Shown here: positions 49,861 to 60,583 of the stretch, piece after piece | How positions within the stretch are numbered: the first letter of the stretch is position 1 | Layout: each line of letters begins with the position of its first letter | Origin: Acorus gramineus | Lineage: Eukaryota; Streptophyta; Magnoliopsida; Acorales; Acoraceae | Direction of reading: 5' to 3' | DNA length: 64,000 bases | Assembly (NCBI GenBank): GCA_030737835.1 | Contig: CM060853.1 | Location: 11,032,034 to 11,096,033, forward strand | Position numbers and translations under genes: made by a program | The notes under the pieces: model-generated | Told to the model about the DNA's origin: nothing | Databases searched by the model: none | What the model saw: only the letters and a program-made list of their open reading frames with translations

Positions 49861-51132
49861 AAGGCCAGGGACCCAAAGAAAATAACTCAGGGACTTTAGG
49901 GATTTTAAAAAAATTAAAAAAAGTCAAGGGACTAAATGTTAATACAGGGGTGTGCGGAGGGACTCCTAATTAATTTCCCCAAAATAATGAAGAGTATTTT
50001 TTTAGGAATGAAAAGCAAGAATATAGTAGAAGAGTAAGCTTAGCAGTAAAGGAAATGTAATAAAGAGAACAATAAACTAATAGAACAATAAGCATGATGG
50101 ATAAAGAGTAGTGGTAATAAAGTAAAAATACAAAAGAAAGCAAGTAAATGGGTTAATAGTCCTTGGGAGAGAGTATCCCAAACAAAAGGGGGTGCTCAAA
50201 TGGTTCTAAGACCAACTGGCCGACGGCCCTAGTGTAGGCCGTCCGTCAGCTGCGTCCCATTTCCAAAAGAGCTAATCAAAGTCCAAAAGATGCAACAACC
50301 AACACGCAATTTGTTTAAACTATTTTCTTATATGATTAAAAAAAAGGGGGGGGGGGGGTTTACAAGACTTGGTTTACAGGATTTCTTTCGGGTTGGGTTA
50401 TGGGATTTCTAAAAAGAACAAAAGAAAATGAGGGAGATGAAGGTGAGTGAGCAAGGAAAAAATGAGTGGTTTCTTCTCTATGTTCTCTCCTCTCTTTTAG
50501 GTTAAAAGTGGACATGGAAGTGACTGATTTCGTGGAGCTTTTCTTTAGCTTCCTTGCCTCTGCTTTTGCTTCACCCTCCCCCTCTATTTATAGTGCAAAA
50601 ACCCCTCTCACAAGCTTCTCTCATCCTCTCTTTGTTAGACAACACATAGGGGCATTAAATGCTTCCTTTCCTGTTGTCCAGAGCCTGCAAGCACGTCCCC
50701 TCGGAGTGGTAGTCGAAGGAGGAGCGCCATTTCCTTTTGCCCAGCTGTTTTGCCAGCATTTCAGATGTTGACAGATCGACGGCTCCTCCTGTGGCCGTCG
50801 CCCAAAATCGATGGCTCCTGTCCCAGCCATCCCTTTTTTAAGTGTGTTTCATGACCCTCATTCTGTAAGCTTTCCAACGCCGTTGACGGATCGAGAATCG
50901 GAGGTGTATTGCTCAAGTTATTGTCCGATCTTGTGGGGGTGTCTGATTGTCTGTGTGGAGGCATTCCTTCTGCTTCTTCTTGGGCCAAATCACCTTGATT
51001 TTGAATTATTTATTGTTGTCTAATCTTGGGTGATTACTTTTGAGAGAATATATGGTTCAAGCCTGCATAAATCTGATATTACAAGCGATAAGTATTATGC
51101 TATTTTGATTGGTAAAAAATGGGGTATCTACA

Positions 51133-51932
51133 AAGTTGAACCGCTGTACTGGGGCATCCGATGGTTTGGAGGTAGATATAAGCACATAATAATTTTGGAT
51201 TTTAATTTGCCTTTGACCATGAATTCATTGCACTTAATAATGCATTAGCTTCTAAACCGCTGTTACAATATATTAATCTAAGTCACTTCAATGTATTGCA
51301 ATTCAATAGTATATCTCAACCCATGTAATTTCTTGTCTGATTGTGTCAGACTATTTTTTATCTTAGGAATCTAATAGAAAGATTTGTGTGATGAGATGGT
51401 TTTCAATTTATGCTGTTGCCCAAGGTAGATGACCTAGAGTACATTCTTTTTGGACAGATTGTGAAGCTCAAGTGAAGGGCTTCAGTGGAGCTATTTATGC
51501 TGCTATGCAAGCATTGAGGAAGCAAATGAATTTTTTAGTCGACATGACACTGCTCCACTTTGTGTTGTTCTCAATCTGGTCACCCCTTGAGCCATCCAGC
51601 CCACGCACAATAATGAATTTGCCATCCTAGCCCCAATATTGTCAAATGCACCTCCTATGTGTGAGCATTCTACCGCACCACTTATAATGCTGTCCATTGA
51701 ACTTGGGAATCTTTGTGGTGTACCATATCCCTATCTATTTTTTGGTGTGTTGCTTCTGATTGTTGTACTAGTTGTTTGTGTTCTTCTGATTAATATTAAA
51801 CTCCTCATCCACCTCTTTTAGCACTTATCATCAACTTATATAGGTGACTGGTATTACCTTTGTTTTGGATGTATTGCATTAGGTTCATGTAATTGGAACA
51901 TATGATGTGGGAGGGGTAAGCATTATATATAT
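51133..51932. other. Intergenic region between two LTR elements
   Basis: About 800 bp with no recognisable gene or repeat. Short plus-strand coding-like stretches (51450-51540) carry no clear domain. Confidence 0.4.
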
Positions 51933-52458
51933 TGTCACGCCCCGGGCGTCCCCGAGACGCGGCAAGTGTATATAAAATATCAGAATCTACACAGGAGGTC
52001 AATAATATCATACAAATGACACACAAACAACAAAAGCAGGCTGACATGATATATACACCAAATGCGGATAACTAAAGACTGAATTTGTAATCAAAACACA
52101 CTACAGACTCCATACATAATCACATGTCCTGTGAGAGCCAATATACATACAAAGACGTTCAAATACAACACAAACGCGTGCCCAAGCACGGAAAATACAT
52201 ACTGGTACAAGGGATGCTGATAGTCTCTGCAACTCGCGGGACGTGGCGCTACTCCGCTACTGATGAAGTCCCTCGGGGAGCTCCTCCTCTGGATCCGACT
52301 CAGATGGCACTGACGAAAAATATTGTGCGAGGGGTGAGCCACACGCTCAGTGAACGGCACAACCCATGCATCACAGACAATATTGACTTCTACCAGATAA
52401 ACCTTATCATCCACAATCTCATCACCATAGCCACAATTAACAACAATTCCTCAAACTA

Positions 52459-52797
52459 GTGGGTCGCTACCGCCCACCCACTACACCCTCACCCTCACCC
52501 TCAATGGGTGACCAAGGATATTGGGACTAATCAACACAAAACCAACGGGTCGCTTCCGCCAACCCGCTACACCCTCACCCTCACCCTCAAGGGGTGACAT
52601 AGGATTTTGGGACTTACAATCCAGTGGGTCGCCACATCGCCGGCCCACCATACCCTCACCCTCACCCTTCAATGGGTGACATAGGCTCTTGGGACTGATA
52701 AGCATCCAATCACAACTCCAGTGAGTCGTTCATCGCCAACCCACTACACCCTCACCCTCACCCTTCAATGGGTGACATAGGATTTTGGGACTGACTA
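52459..52797. repeat. Tandem repeat, 79-97-bp unit x4
   Basis: Units begin at 52459, 52545, 52624 and 52721. Each has G.GGGTCGC, CACCCTCACCCTCA(C/A), AATGGGTGACATAGGAT-like and TTGGGACT words. The embedded CACCCTCACCCTC triplets resemble but are not the plant telomere repeat. Confidence 0.85.
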
Positions 52798-53689
52798 GGC
52801 TGTTGGTCACCCTTGGTCCACCGATAGTCTCTCCTCCACTCCGTAGGCCGCCTGGTCTACTCCCACATTCAGCACAGTCCGTCCTAAATCAGGAGGTGCC
52901 TACTGATGGGAGCCCTCTGTCAGGAAGGCCTGTCTAACGCTGGGGTAGTCTCTACCGGATCCAACGAAGGGAACAAAACAGCCTACCCATCGCATATGAT
53001 CCACTTGGATCCGCAGACGGCACATTATAACAACACTAATGTTCTGAATTCCTCAGAACCCACCAGGGCGCATAACTACGATGCGGGGAACATGCATAAG
53101 GTTATACAGGGTGGAATATCGTTGGGGAAAGAAACTCGGGAGGGCAGCGTGAGTTCCCGTTATAGGGCACCCCGACAACCAAACAAGGAACACGGTGTAC
53201 CCTAACCCGGGTCTCACCGCTGTCCTCGCAAGGCCCCTCCCCTATAATATTCACTATAACATGCAATGTAAACAAATACTAGCATTTAATTTAATAAATA
53301 AACTAGTAGGGCACATGCATCGGTCGGGCTTCCTAGCATGGAAACAGGGGACATGCTGCATGGCTCATACACATATCCTAAGGGTGCAAGTCCCTAACAT
53401 GCAAAGTCTAGGGTAACATGCATTCTACAATTAAATCATGCTCGCATGATATACATATTACAACATGTCAATATTCATCCATGGTGCCCCAGGAGAGGTC
53501 GGTATACGCCCAAGTGCGTATAACACCTCTCTACTGGGTTGGATTGTCCCACTCACCGAGATCGGGGTCGTCGCGCGACCGTCCGTCTAGATCTGCAAGA
53601 CAGACATTCAACTGGGTGAGAAACCACACAATTTATACATAAAAATGCACAGAAAAACCCAAAACTCGGATAAGCATGCATACGGGCTC

Positions 53690-54640
53690 GCACGCACGCG
53701 AGTCCGAGTGCCCCGACACCTACCCGAACCCTCGGGCAGCCATTCGCATGGCCCCCCGCATGCGCACGCACGAATGCGCACGCACGCACACACCCCGGCA
53801 CCATCGGCGCACTGCCGCGCGCTTGCCCGCGAGCCCAGACGCGCACCCGCACGCATGCGCACGCTCGCGCGCGCTCACGTGCACCGCGCGTCCAGCCCGC
53901 GCCCCTCGCGCAGCACCCCGCGCACTGCCCCAGCACGCCCCAGCACGCGCACGCACTCGCATGCACGCGCGCACGCGCACTGGTTCCCTGCCCAGCGCCC
54001 AGGCGCACTGCCCAGGCGCACTGGCCGCGCGCGCACGCCCGCGCGCGCCCGCGCGCACCCGCGCGCACTCCCGCGCACACCCCCGCTCGCGCCAGAACCC
54101 GCGCGCACCCGCGCGCCCGCTCCGCGCGAACCCGCGCACCCGCGCGCACGCACCCGCGCGCGACTGCGCCCGCCAGCGCCCAGACGCCCAGCACCCTCGG
54201 CCAGCACCCGGTACCCGCGACCCGCGCCCAGCGCTCAGCGCCCAGCACCCGGGACCCTCACCCAGCGTCCACGCGCACGCCCGCGCAACACGCGCCCAGC
54301 GCGCCTGCCAGCCTGCCCGCGCTGCTGCCCGCGCTGCCTGCCTGCGCGCGTCACCGAGTGGCCCGAGCACCGCTCGCCTGTACTCCCGGGGCACTGCCCG
54401 CCTGATGCCCGAGCGCCCCTGCACCCCCCGAGCGCACGCCCGCGCGCCCAGCAAACTGGTGCCCTGCTCCCAGCCTACCCAGCTAGCCCTGCCAGCCTAG
54501 CACCAGGCACGCCCAGCGCCAGCCCGAGCGCACGCCCGCGCGCACGCGCGCGCCCTGCCAGCGGCCCTGCCTGCTGCGCCTGCGGCTGCTGCGCCTGCTG
54601 CTGCTGCCCTGCCATCCTGCCCGAGCCCGAGCTCCTCTAC
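53690..54640. repeat. CpG-rich low-complexity tract
   Basis: About 950 bp composed mostly of GCGC, GCAC, CCCGCGCGCAC and CCAGCGCC words, extremely rich in G+C and CpG and sharply set off from AT-rich flanks. Long alternating purine-pyrimidine runs occur (e.g. CGCGCGCACGCGC types near 53960-54060). From 54580 it shifts to CTG-type trinucleotides. It has open frames in several phases on both strands, so no single one is credible as a gene. Confidence 0.85.
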
Positions 54641-55360
54641 CACCCACCTCCGACCACCACCACGGCCTCCGACCGCCTCCCACAGCCCTCCGACGGCCAC
54701 CCACCGCCGCCAACCGCCTCCCAACCACAAAACCACCCCCCTAGCATACATCTATGCAAGAAAAAGAGGGAAAGGGGGCTTACCAAGGGGAGGAGGGGAA
54801 GTCCGGTTGCTCTCCGCGCACCGAAACCTCTCCCAAAGGGTTTCCAACACCCCGATCTACCTCCACCACCGAGATGGCTCAAAACAGAGGAGAAGAGAGG
54901 GCGGACGGACGGGCAAAACTCGCCGGAATTGGGATTTGAAAACACCGGAGTGTAGATCGGGACCCGATCTACACTTCCTATGTTTTAACTTCTAAGCTTT
55001 GAGGGGTCTAAGGGCCTCTAATGGAAGAAAAAGAGAGAGGGAGGAGAGAGGGATTTGGTAGGGATGATGAACAGTAACTCGGGATAATTAGATCCCACTC
55101 TTATATAGTGCGCGACTTAAAAACCCGGATACGCCCCGGAACTGCGAAATTTCGGGAACGTTACCGGAATTCAACGAAATTTTCGTGAGAGGTCTAAAAT
55201 GGCACCAGGACACCAAATATGCAGTTAGATTTTCAATCGGAGTCCTCTAGCTCAGGACGATAGCTAACAGTCCAAAAATTAGCGGTACCGATCGAAAAAC
55301 CGAAAAAAATGAAAAACTGCCAGAACGCTCTAACGGTTACCAGCAGGCTAAAAAGTGACA

Positions 55361-56220
55361 CATATATAACACATATGTGGTTCAGACGAACCAAGCCTAC
55401 TTTCTGACTGTTGGAAGACTATGTTACAATACTTATTATGGTTTGTATGTTAAAACATCTTGGTCATGTGCTCATTTCGATTTTAGGTACTTGTTTGCAA
55501 ACTTGTTTACAGGGTGTAACTTCCAAGATACTAAATGGTGTGTGCAAGTTTAACCCGAATTTGAAGTTCATATGATAGTGCGTGCATATGATAGTGTGTG
55601 TTGTTGTTCATCGCAATAAACATTTCTGTATGGTTGGTATTTCTGGTTGCATACAAAGTCATATATGAATTACTCCCTCAGGTTATTAATCAATTTGGAG
55701 CCATATGGGGTCGAAGGATGCACATTGTATCATGTGGAATGCAGTTTAGAAATGTGAATAATTCATATAAATATGCAGTTATAATAAGGTCCATCTGATA
55801 AAAAGAACTAATTTTTACATACATGACCTACTGCTATACATGTCTGCATCTTATTGTACAACATATTGAATAATTAAAACCTCAATTTTTTTTTTCATTT
55901 ATTGTGGACATGAGTTAGGGGTGATTCATCCGCATGGATTGATTTTTAAAAATATATAAGCAATTTAGTTATATATATTTTAAGTTCAAATTATTGTTTT
56001 TAATCATTTTAAAAAAAATTCATCCATCAACCTATCCGCATCTTATTCAAACATCAATTCATTATCTCCCAAACAACATATTGCTTATCCTTACATTTCA
56101 AAGAGAGAATAACTGCATACTTTAACCAAACAGAAAATCATATATTCCAACTCTATACCAAGTTATCCACAGACTAATCTATACTATAGCATAAATCTAA
56201 TTCCATATCTAAATGTGGGC
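55361..56220. other. Intergenic region
   Basis: No gene recognised. A 66-codon frame at 55598-55798 lacks any known motif. The last 300 bp are AT-rich. Confidence 0.4.
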
Positions 56221-56224
56221 TTAG

Positions 56225-58347
56225 AGTTTTCAGTGGTTTTAATAATGATGATGTTCTCCAATTATGTTTTTGAGTTTTACTCAAATAATGTCTGTTGATA
56301 TCTAAATATTACCATTGAACCATCTAACAAAGAGGCATCCTTCGATTTGGAGTGTCCCTTCATTGACATGGGTTTGGGTAAGGGTTGAAAAGATATTTAT
56401 AGGATTTTTCTTAAATTTAAATTTGATGTGGGCACAAAGAAAAATAAAGGAAAATGAATCACTTACGAATTCGAGCATCTCTTGGAGCACGGAAGTGACT
56501 TGTTCGCCCCCTCTAAGAAAGGCTTCAAACTTGAAACTGTCCCAATTGTCCTCGCCATTATCATTGAATTCTTTAATAGAGGGGAATCCCCCACCGATTT
56601 TGTAGGAGGAGCAGAAGAAGATGGGTTTTACGGTGTTGGTGGGGGAGATGGGTGATGGTGGATTTGGATGGGAAATGGAGATGAAAAGTTTTGATTTCAA
56701 GGGAGTGAAAATTGAAAGTGGAATGGTCCATTGGGTTTCATGTAAATCGAATTCCTCTAGAATTTAATTTACATGAATAACATTTTCCTGGAAAGTGAAA
56801 ACCTAGTCAAGTATTTGGTAGCACTTAAATAGTTTTACAGCAAAATTAGTTTCACTGTTTGTTTTCCCAAGAAAATTTATTCAAATTGCTTTCTAATCAA
56901 CATTATCCCTTTAAACATTAAATGAATATTAATAAACAAATATAATATATCTTATCTATCAAATATAATATATCTTTTTAAATATTTAATGAATAATAAC
57001 ACCCAAATCTGTCCTTTTTTTAAATGTTAAATAAATTTACAAAAAAATAATGAGTTCTTTATTATTATATAAGATAATATTTTTAAAAATAAAAAGTTAA
57101 ATAAATCTACAAAAGCATGTGATAATGTTTAAAAAATTTATACTATTATAAAAAAATACAAGTTGAAGGGTAAAAAATTTAGCCGATTTTACCAATTAAA
57201 ATTTATTAAAATCACAATTATATCCATAAAAAATCTTATATATATTTGTACTATGATAGATTTTATCTCATAAATATAATTTTACATAAAAATGAATATT
57301 TTTTATTTAATAAATTAACAAATCTTATCAAATTTTACTAGATTTTATTTAATAAATATCATAATAATATTAAATTATGAAAATACATATAGATAAAGTT
57401 AGGATCTTAAGAAACTAAATATTGGTTTATATGATAACCAAATTCTTTATTTTTAGAAATTCAAAATACATATAGATAAACGTAGATCTTGGAAAACAAA
57501 AAAATTAGTTTTAATTATTTTCAAATTTATATATATAATAGATATAATAATAAATTTTTTATTTCTAGAATTTAAAAAAATATATCATAAGAAACAAACA
57601 ATTTAAATCCTACGAAACAGACCTTTATCAATTGCTAACATGATTTTAGGATTAATAGAATTTTTGAAAATAGATTTTATGAATATTTTATTAGAGAAAG
57701 TAGGTTTTTAAAGACATAATTTAAAAGATATTATCAAACCAACTTTTAGATGATTTTTAACATTGATTTTTGAAATATATATAGTCTATTTTGCAAAAAT
57801 AAATAAATTATATACAAAATATTTGAAAATATTAAATAACTATTTTCGATTTTTATCATATTTCAAAATATCTTTAAATATTTTTTTTATATATTTTTAA
57901 AATATTTATCGTATCCTTTCAAATAAATAAAGTATATTGTAATTCATATAAACATATTTTACGTATTTATAAAAAATTGTGATGATATTTATTTTGACTT
58001 AAAACTATTCAATTTTTTTAATATATCATATAAATTATAATTTTTTTATATAATAAAAAATATTTCGAGTGAAACTTTGAGAATACTGTGAAGACAAATG
58101 AAATCTGAAAAAACAACTTACCATCTTTTTATGCTGATCCCAAAATTAGGATTTCAAGACGGTTACAAAAATCATTATTCAAACACTATATTTTTAAGAA
58201 ACATTCAAACATTTCTATGCGACTATAACTAATTTTTTAGAAAACTAGCACATGCAACTGAGTTTTAACCCAAAACAAACGCGCAGGAAGAGAACGGACA
58301 GAGAGAGTATTCAACATGATCTTCTTTTCTATATATCATGTGAGAGA
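56225..58347 (-). pseudogene. Partial duplicate of PRDA1-like exon 1, interrupted
   Basis: The copy matches 37308 to about 37880 of the PRDA1-like gene: the start of intron 1, the GT donor, exon 1, the leader and some 5' flank, in the same orientation 19 kb away. Positions 56225-56715 carry intron, donor and most of exon 1 (GGGFPSIKEFNDNGED, LRGGEQVTSVLQEMLEF); 58287-58347 carry the ATG region and leader. Between them are about 1.57 kb of AT-rich inserted DNA. The copy also has one extra A relative to AGAAGAGATGGG (AGAAGAAGATGGG near 56608-56622), which shifts the frame, and it lacks exons 2-9. It cannot encode the protein. Confidence 0.9.
56716..58286. mobile_element. AT-rich insertion splitting the exon-1 duplicate
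   Basis: About 1.57 kb, extremely AT-rich from 56870 to 58260, with no open frame of note. It interrupts the sequence homologous to 37785-37805. No convincing inverted ends were found (left about TGGTCCATTGGGTTTC, right reversed about GCGTTTGTTTTGGGTT), and a GGAAG-like word lies at both borders. It may be a non-autonomous DNA element or a deletion-scarred larger one. Confidence 0.5.
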
Positions 58348-58432
58348 AGGTTTTAATGATTTCAGATGAGCACAAAGAGGTCAGCTTAAACGAGGAGAGC
58401 TGGAGAGGTATATGTAGATTAAATTTTTTAAA

Positions 58433-58444
58433 AAACAAAAAAAA
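58433..58444 (-). terminator. Pol III terminator of the tRNA-Lys gene
   Basis: On the minus strand a run of eight T (plus-strand A at 58437-58444) starts about 12 nt after the tRNA 3' end, as expected for RNA polymerase III termination. Confidence 0.75.
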
Positions 58445-58456
58445 TTTGGTGAAAAC

Positions 58457-58529
58457 CGCCGTCTGTGGGACTCGAACCCACGACCACATGGTTAAAAGCC
58501 ATGCGCTCTACCAACTGAGCTAAGACGGC
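58457..58529 (-). tRNA. trnK-UUU (nuclear): tRNA-Lys (anticodon UUU)
   Basis: The minus strand folds as a standard 73-nt tRNA. The acceptor is GCCGTCT paired with AGACGGC plus discriminator G. The D arm is GCTCAGTTGGTAGAGC, which also serves as the A box. The anticodon stem-loop is CATGG-CTTTTAA-CCATG with anticodon TTT. The T arm is GTGGGTTCGAGTCCCAC, including the B box GGTTCGAGTCC. No intron and no encoded CCA. A T8 terminator follows. It looks intact and expressible. Confidence 0.97.
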
Positions 58530-58559
58530 TTATTGGTCATGAGTTACACATGACAATTT

Positions 58560-59300
58560 GATATATATAACAATTCAAATCACCTTAATATTAATTTTTT
58601 TTTTTTTTTTGTTGGATAAAAGAATTATATTAAACTTATATTTTTGGACCAAGGATGGCAGTGGGACTGACCCAACCCGGTTGGTTTGGTCGGGTTTGGG
58701 TGTGGGACGGGTTTGTGACAAATAAAATGAAACCTGACGAGTTTAGAATAGGAAATGAGTTTACTTAGCAAAACCCACTCGGATTGTAATTAATATTAAG
58801 ATTAAATATTTATTATAATAATTATATAATTTATATTTGTCATTTGATATTCTAAAAAAATTAAAAAAAACATATATGTAAAAAAAAGTCACCAGAAGGA
58901 GGAGTCACGGGGTGGTGACGATGCAGCGACGAGGGTGCAGGGGGAGCGGTGGGGGCTTCAATGAGATGATGAGGGAGACAATGAGTTTTTGCTTTTTTTT
59001 GTTCTTTGGATAAGATAAAGGAGACGACAGAATGAAGATGAAATCGATTAGAAAGTGATCAAATGAGATGGAGGGGGACAGTTGAGATGAGCTGTACAAA
59101 ATAAAATTTGTACAATGGTCTGGACGGTTGTGATAGAGAGATCGATGGACTAGATGGTGTGACATTTTTTCTTTTCCATTAGTTCACTTGCGTGTTATCA
59201 CGTGACTAAGCCGCACATGTGTCCGCTTCTAATTGGTCTCCACAAAGACTCTGTAATATATCCACAGAGGCTTTGGAACCCATTGGGATTGGTGTTCCGC
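58560..59300. other. Intergenic region with a dispersed repeat
   Basis: No gene seen. It includes 59090-59290, related in inverse to 22490-22720. A GC-richer, leader-like stretch (58900-58985) precedes it. Confidence 0.4.
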
Positions 59301-59446
59301 TGAGGGTGGTGAAGTTGGTCTGGTGTTTCGCTTTGGAGAATCACGTACGGTTAACTGAGGGTGGTGAAGTTGGTCTGGTGTTTTGGTTTAGAGAATCACG
59401 TACGGTCAACTAAGGGTGGTGAAGTTGGTCTAGTGTTCCGCTGGAG
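59300..59446. repeat. Tandem repeat with exact 55-bp period (2.7 units)
   Basis: Units start at 59300, 59355 and 59410. Each contains CTGAGGGTGGTGAAGTTGG, TCTGGTGTTT and GAGAATCACGTACGGT.AA. The third unit is partial and reads CTAAGG. Confidence 0.9.
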
Positions 59447-60457
59447 TATCTAATAGGTTAACCTGGCCAACACAAAAAATATCTAGATTTGTCGTGAATT
59501 TGCATCTCCAAATTTTTTTTTTTGGAAGGGGGGGAGGAAGCTAATACTACCCCATAAGATATTCAACCCACCCCATCCAAAATTGATGAAAACCAACCCA
59601 ACCCTTTTATATATATCCCACTACTGAAATCAAAACCCCACCCCTTCATATTTTCTCATCCCCACTCTCCACCCGTTGATTCTCCTCCTCCCCTCTCTCT
59701 GTAGCGTCGTCGATTCTCCTCATCCCGCCAACGTCCCATCTCCTAGTGCCACCTCTCCCGATTCCACATCACGATCGTGGCTTTCGACATCCACCGTTCC
59801 ACACTCCATATAAATAGAAGAAGGTTAAGTCTCTTCCTTTTTCTATTTTTGTTTTTCTACATGTTATATTCAATGTTTAAATCACATTTGTGCTAGATTT
59901 GTTTGTATAAATGAAACATAGATTTTGCTTTCAAGCATAACCCTATTTTTAGGTTTATTGGTTAAATGCTTGATTGAAAATTGTTTGTTGAAAGTGATTT
60001 CATATTTATTGGATAAGAAAATATTTATTTCATCTTTCACCATATATTTTTTTCCCTTTTTTTTTGTTGGCCTTCAATGGTTATGAGTTTTGCTTGTTAG
60101 GTTTGTTACATCTTTGATTCATGTGACTTCAAAGTCTAAATACAAACTAATATATATTGAACTCAAAATCCAATATTGCTCCAACAAACTTGTCACTAAC
60201 ATTTGGTGGCTCACATCATAAAACAAAAACAAATGGACATCAAAAGTAGTACAAACAACTAGTTGTTCCCCTCAAATTCAGTCAATAATAATAAAAAATA
60301 TCCATTAAGAACCACTACCAATTGATTATGATTATGATTCTTATTTTTGAGGAGCTTCATATGCATGAGTACTAACTCCTTTTTTTTTTTTAATCCAATA
60401 CGGCTTTGAAGGAACATCTTCGACTTCCAGCTTCCAATCAAAAGAGTAGATCGAAAG
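59447..60457. other. Intergenic; leader-like CT-rich stretch
   Basis: Positions 59600-59830 are C/T-rich with a TATAAATAGAAG word near 59807-59821, like a promoter and 5' leader on the plus strand, but no convincing gene follows. The rest is AT-rich. Confidence 0.35.
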
Positions 60458-60583
60458 ATGCACCTTCAAGTTCAAATTGTTGTTGAGGACCCACAAGAAG
60501 AGGAAGAGGTGGTGGAAGATCTAGAAGAAGATTCAGATATCGATGAGGCCAGCTCGAATAGACCTTTGCAAGGTGGACTATAA
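60458..60583 (+). CDS. Small acidic 41-codon ORF, doubtful
   Basis: ATG to TAA, reading MHLQVQIVVEDPQEEEEVVE and then DLEEDSDIDEASSNRPL. The composition is strongly acidic. It follows a T-rich, intron-like stretch and could be the last exon of a gene or transposase remnant whose earlier exons are not recognised. Low confidence that it is translated. Confidence 0.2.
   Translation: MHLQVQIVVEDPQEEEEVVEDLEEDSDIDEASSNRPLQGGL

Larger units (their letters stand above)
47711..49980. mobile_element. Mutator-like element (possible Pack-MULE) in the LTR
   Basis: The 2270-bp insert has long inverted ends. The left reads GGGAAAATTAATTAAGAGTC and the right, reversed, GGGGAAATTAATTAGGAGTC. Similarity continues through TTTAGTCCCT and TTTCTTTGGGTCCCT to about 115 bp. 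Comparison with the intact LTR shows clean insertion in an A-rich site, so any 8-10 bp target duplication cannot be resolved. The interior has a GC-rich gene-like part (47870-48340) and an AT-rich part with arrays of GTACACTGTTA words in both orientations. No transposase is seen. Confidence 0.75.
40270..51132 (-). mobile_element. Large LTR retrotransposon without pol, nested MULE
   Basis: Two about 2-kb LTRs flank a 4.6-kb interior. In minus orientation the order is 5' LTR (51132-46892, split by a MULE), primer-site candidate (46882-46865), gag ORF (46169-45528), a 414-codon ORF (45456-44212), about 1.9 kb of non-coding sequence, a purine-rich tract (42300-42286) and the 3' LTR (42285-40270). 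No protease, reverse transcriptase, RNase H or integrase motif is present, so it must rely on a related element for mobility. The 5-bp flanks (GAAAA left, AAGTT right) do not match. Confidence 0.88.
46892..51132 (-). repeat. 5' LTR of the pol-less element, split by a MULE
   Basis: Its parts 46892-47710 and 49981-51132 together match the 3' LTR at 40270-42285. In minus orientation it starts TGTAGATACCCC at 51132. The TATA box is at 50585-50593 and the G13 run at 50346-50358. Only one GACGGC hairpin unit (about 47639-47663) is present where the other LTR has two, consistent with a deletion between the two units. Base differences are scattered and few, so insertion is fairly recent. Confidence 0.9.
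51933..55360. mobile_element. Probable solo LTR with a CpG-rich core (3.4 kb)
   Basis: The element starts TGTCACGCCCCGGG and ends AAAAGTGACA, so TGTCAC/GTGACA form inverted ends. The flanks are TATAT (left) and CATAT (right), a 4/5 match. There is no gag or pol domain. The interior holds a four-unit tandem repeat with CCCTCACCCTCACCCTC (52459-52797) and a CpG-rich tract (about 53690-54640). The TGTCACGCCCCG start is one I associate with plant LTR retrotransposon ends. Orientation and family are not determined. Long open frames here on both strands follow from the lack of AT-rich stop codons. Confidence 0.6.

Noticed and set aside
53645-54955. 436-codon plus-strand frame (and 244/231-codon minus-strand frames) in the CpG-rich tract
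   Set aside because: Open in several phases on both strands, composed of Arg/Pro/Ala/His low complexity, inside a transposon. The openness follows from the lack of A/T-rich stop codons, so I do not call a gene.
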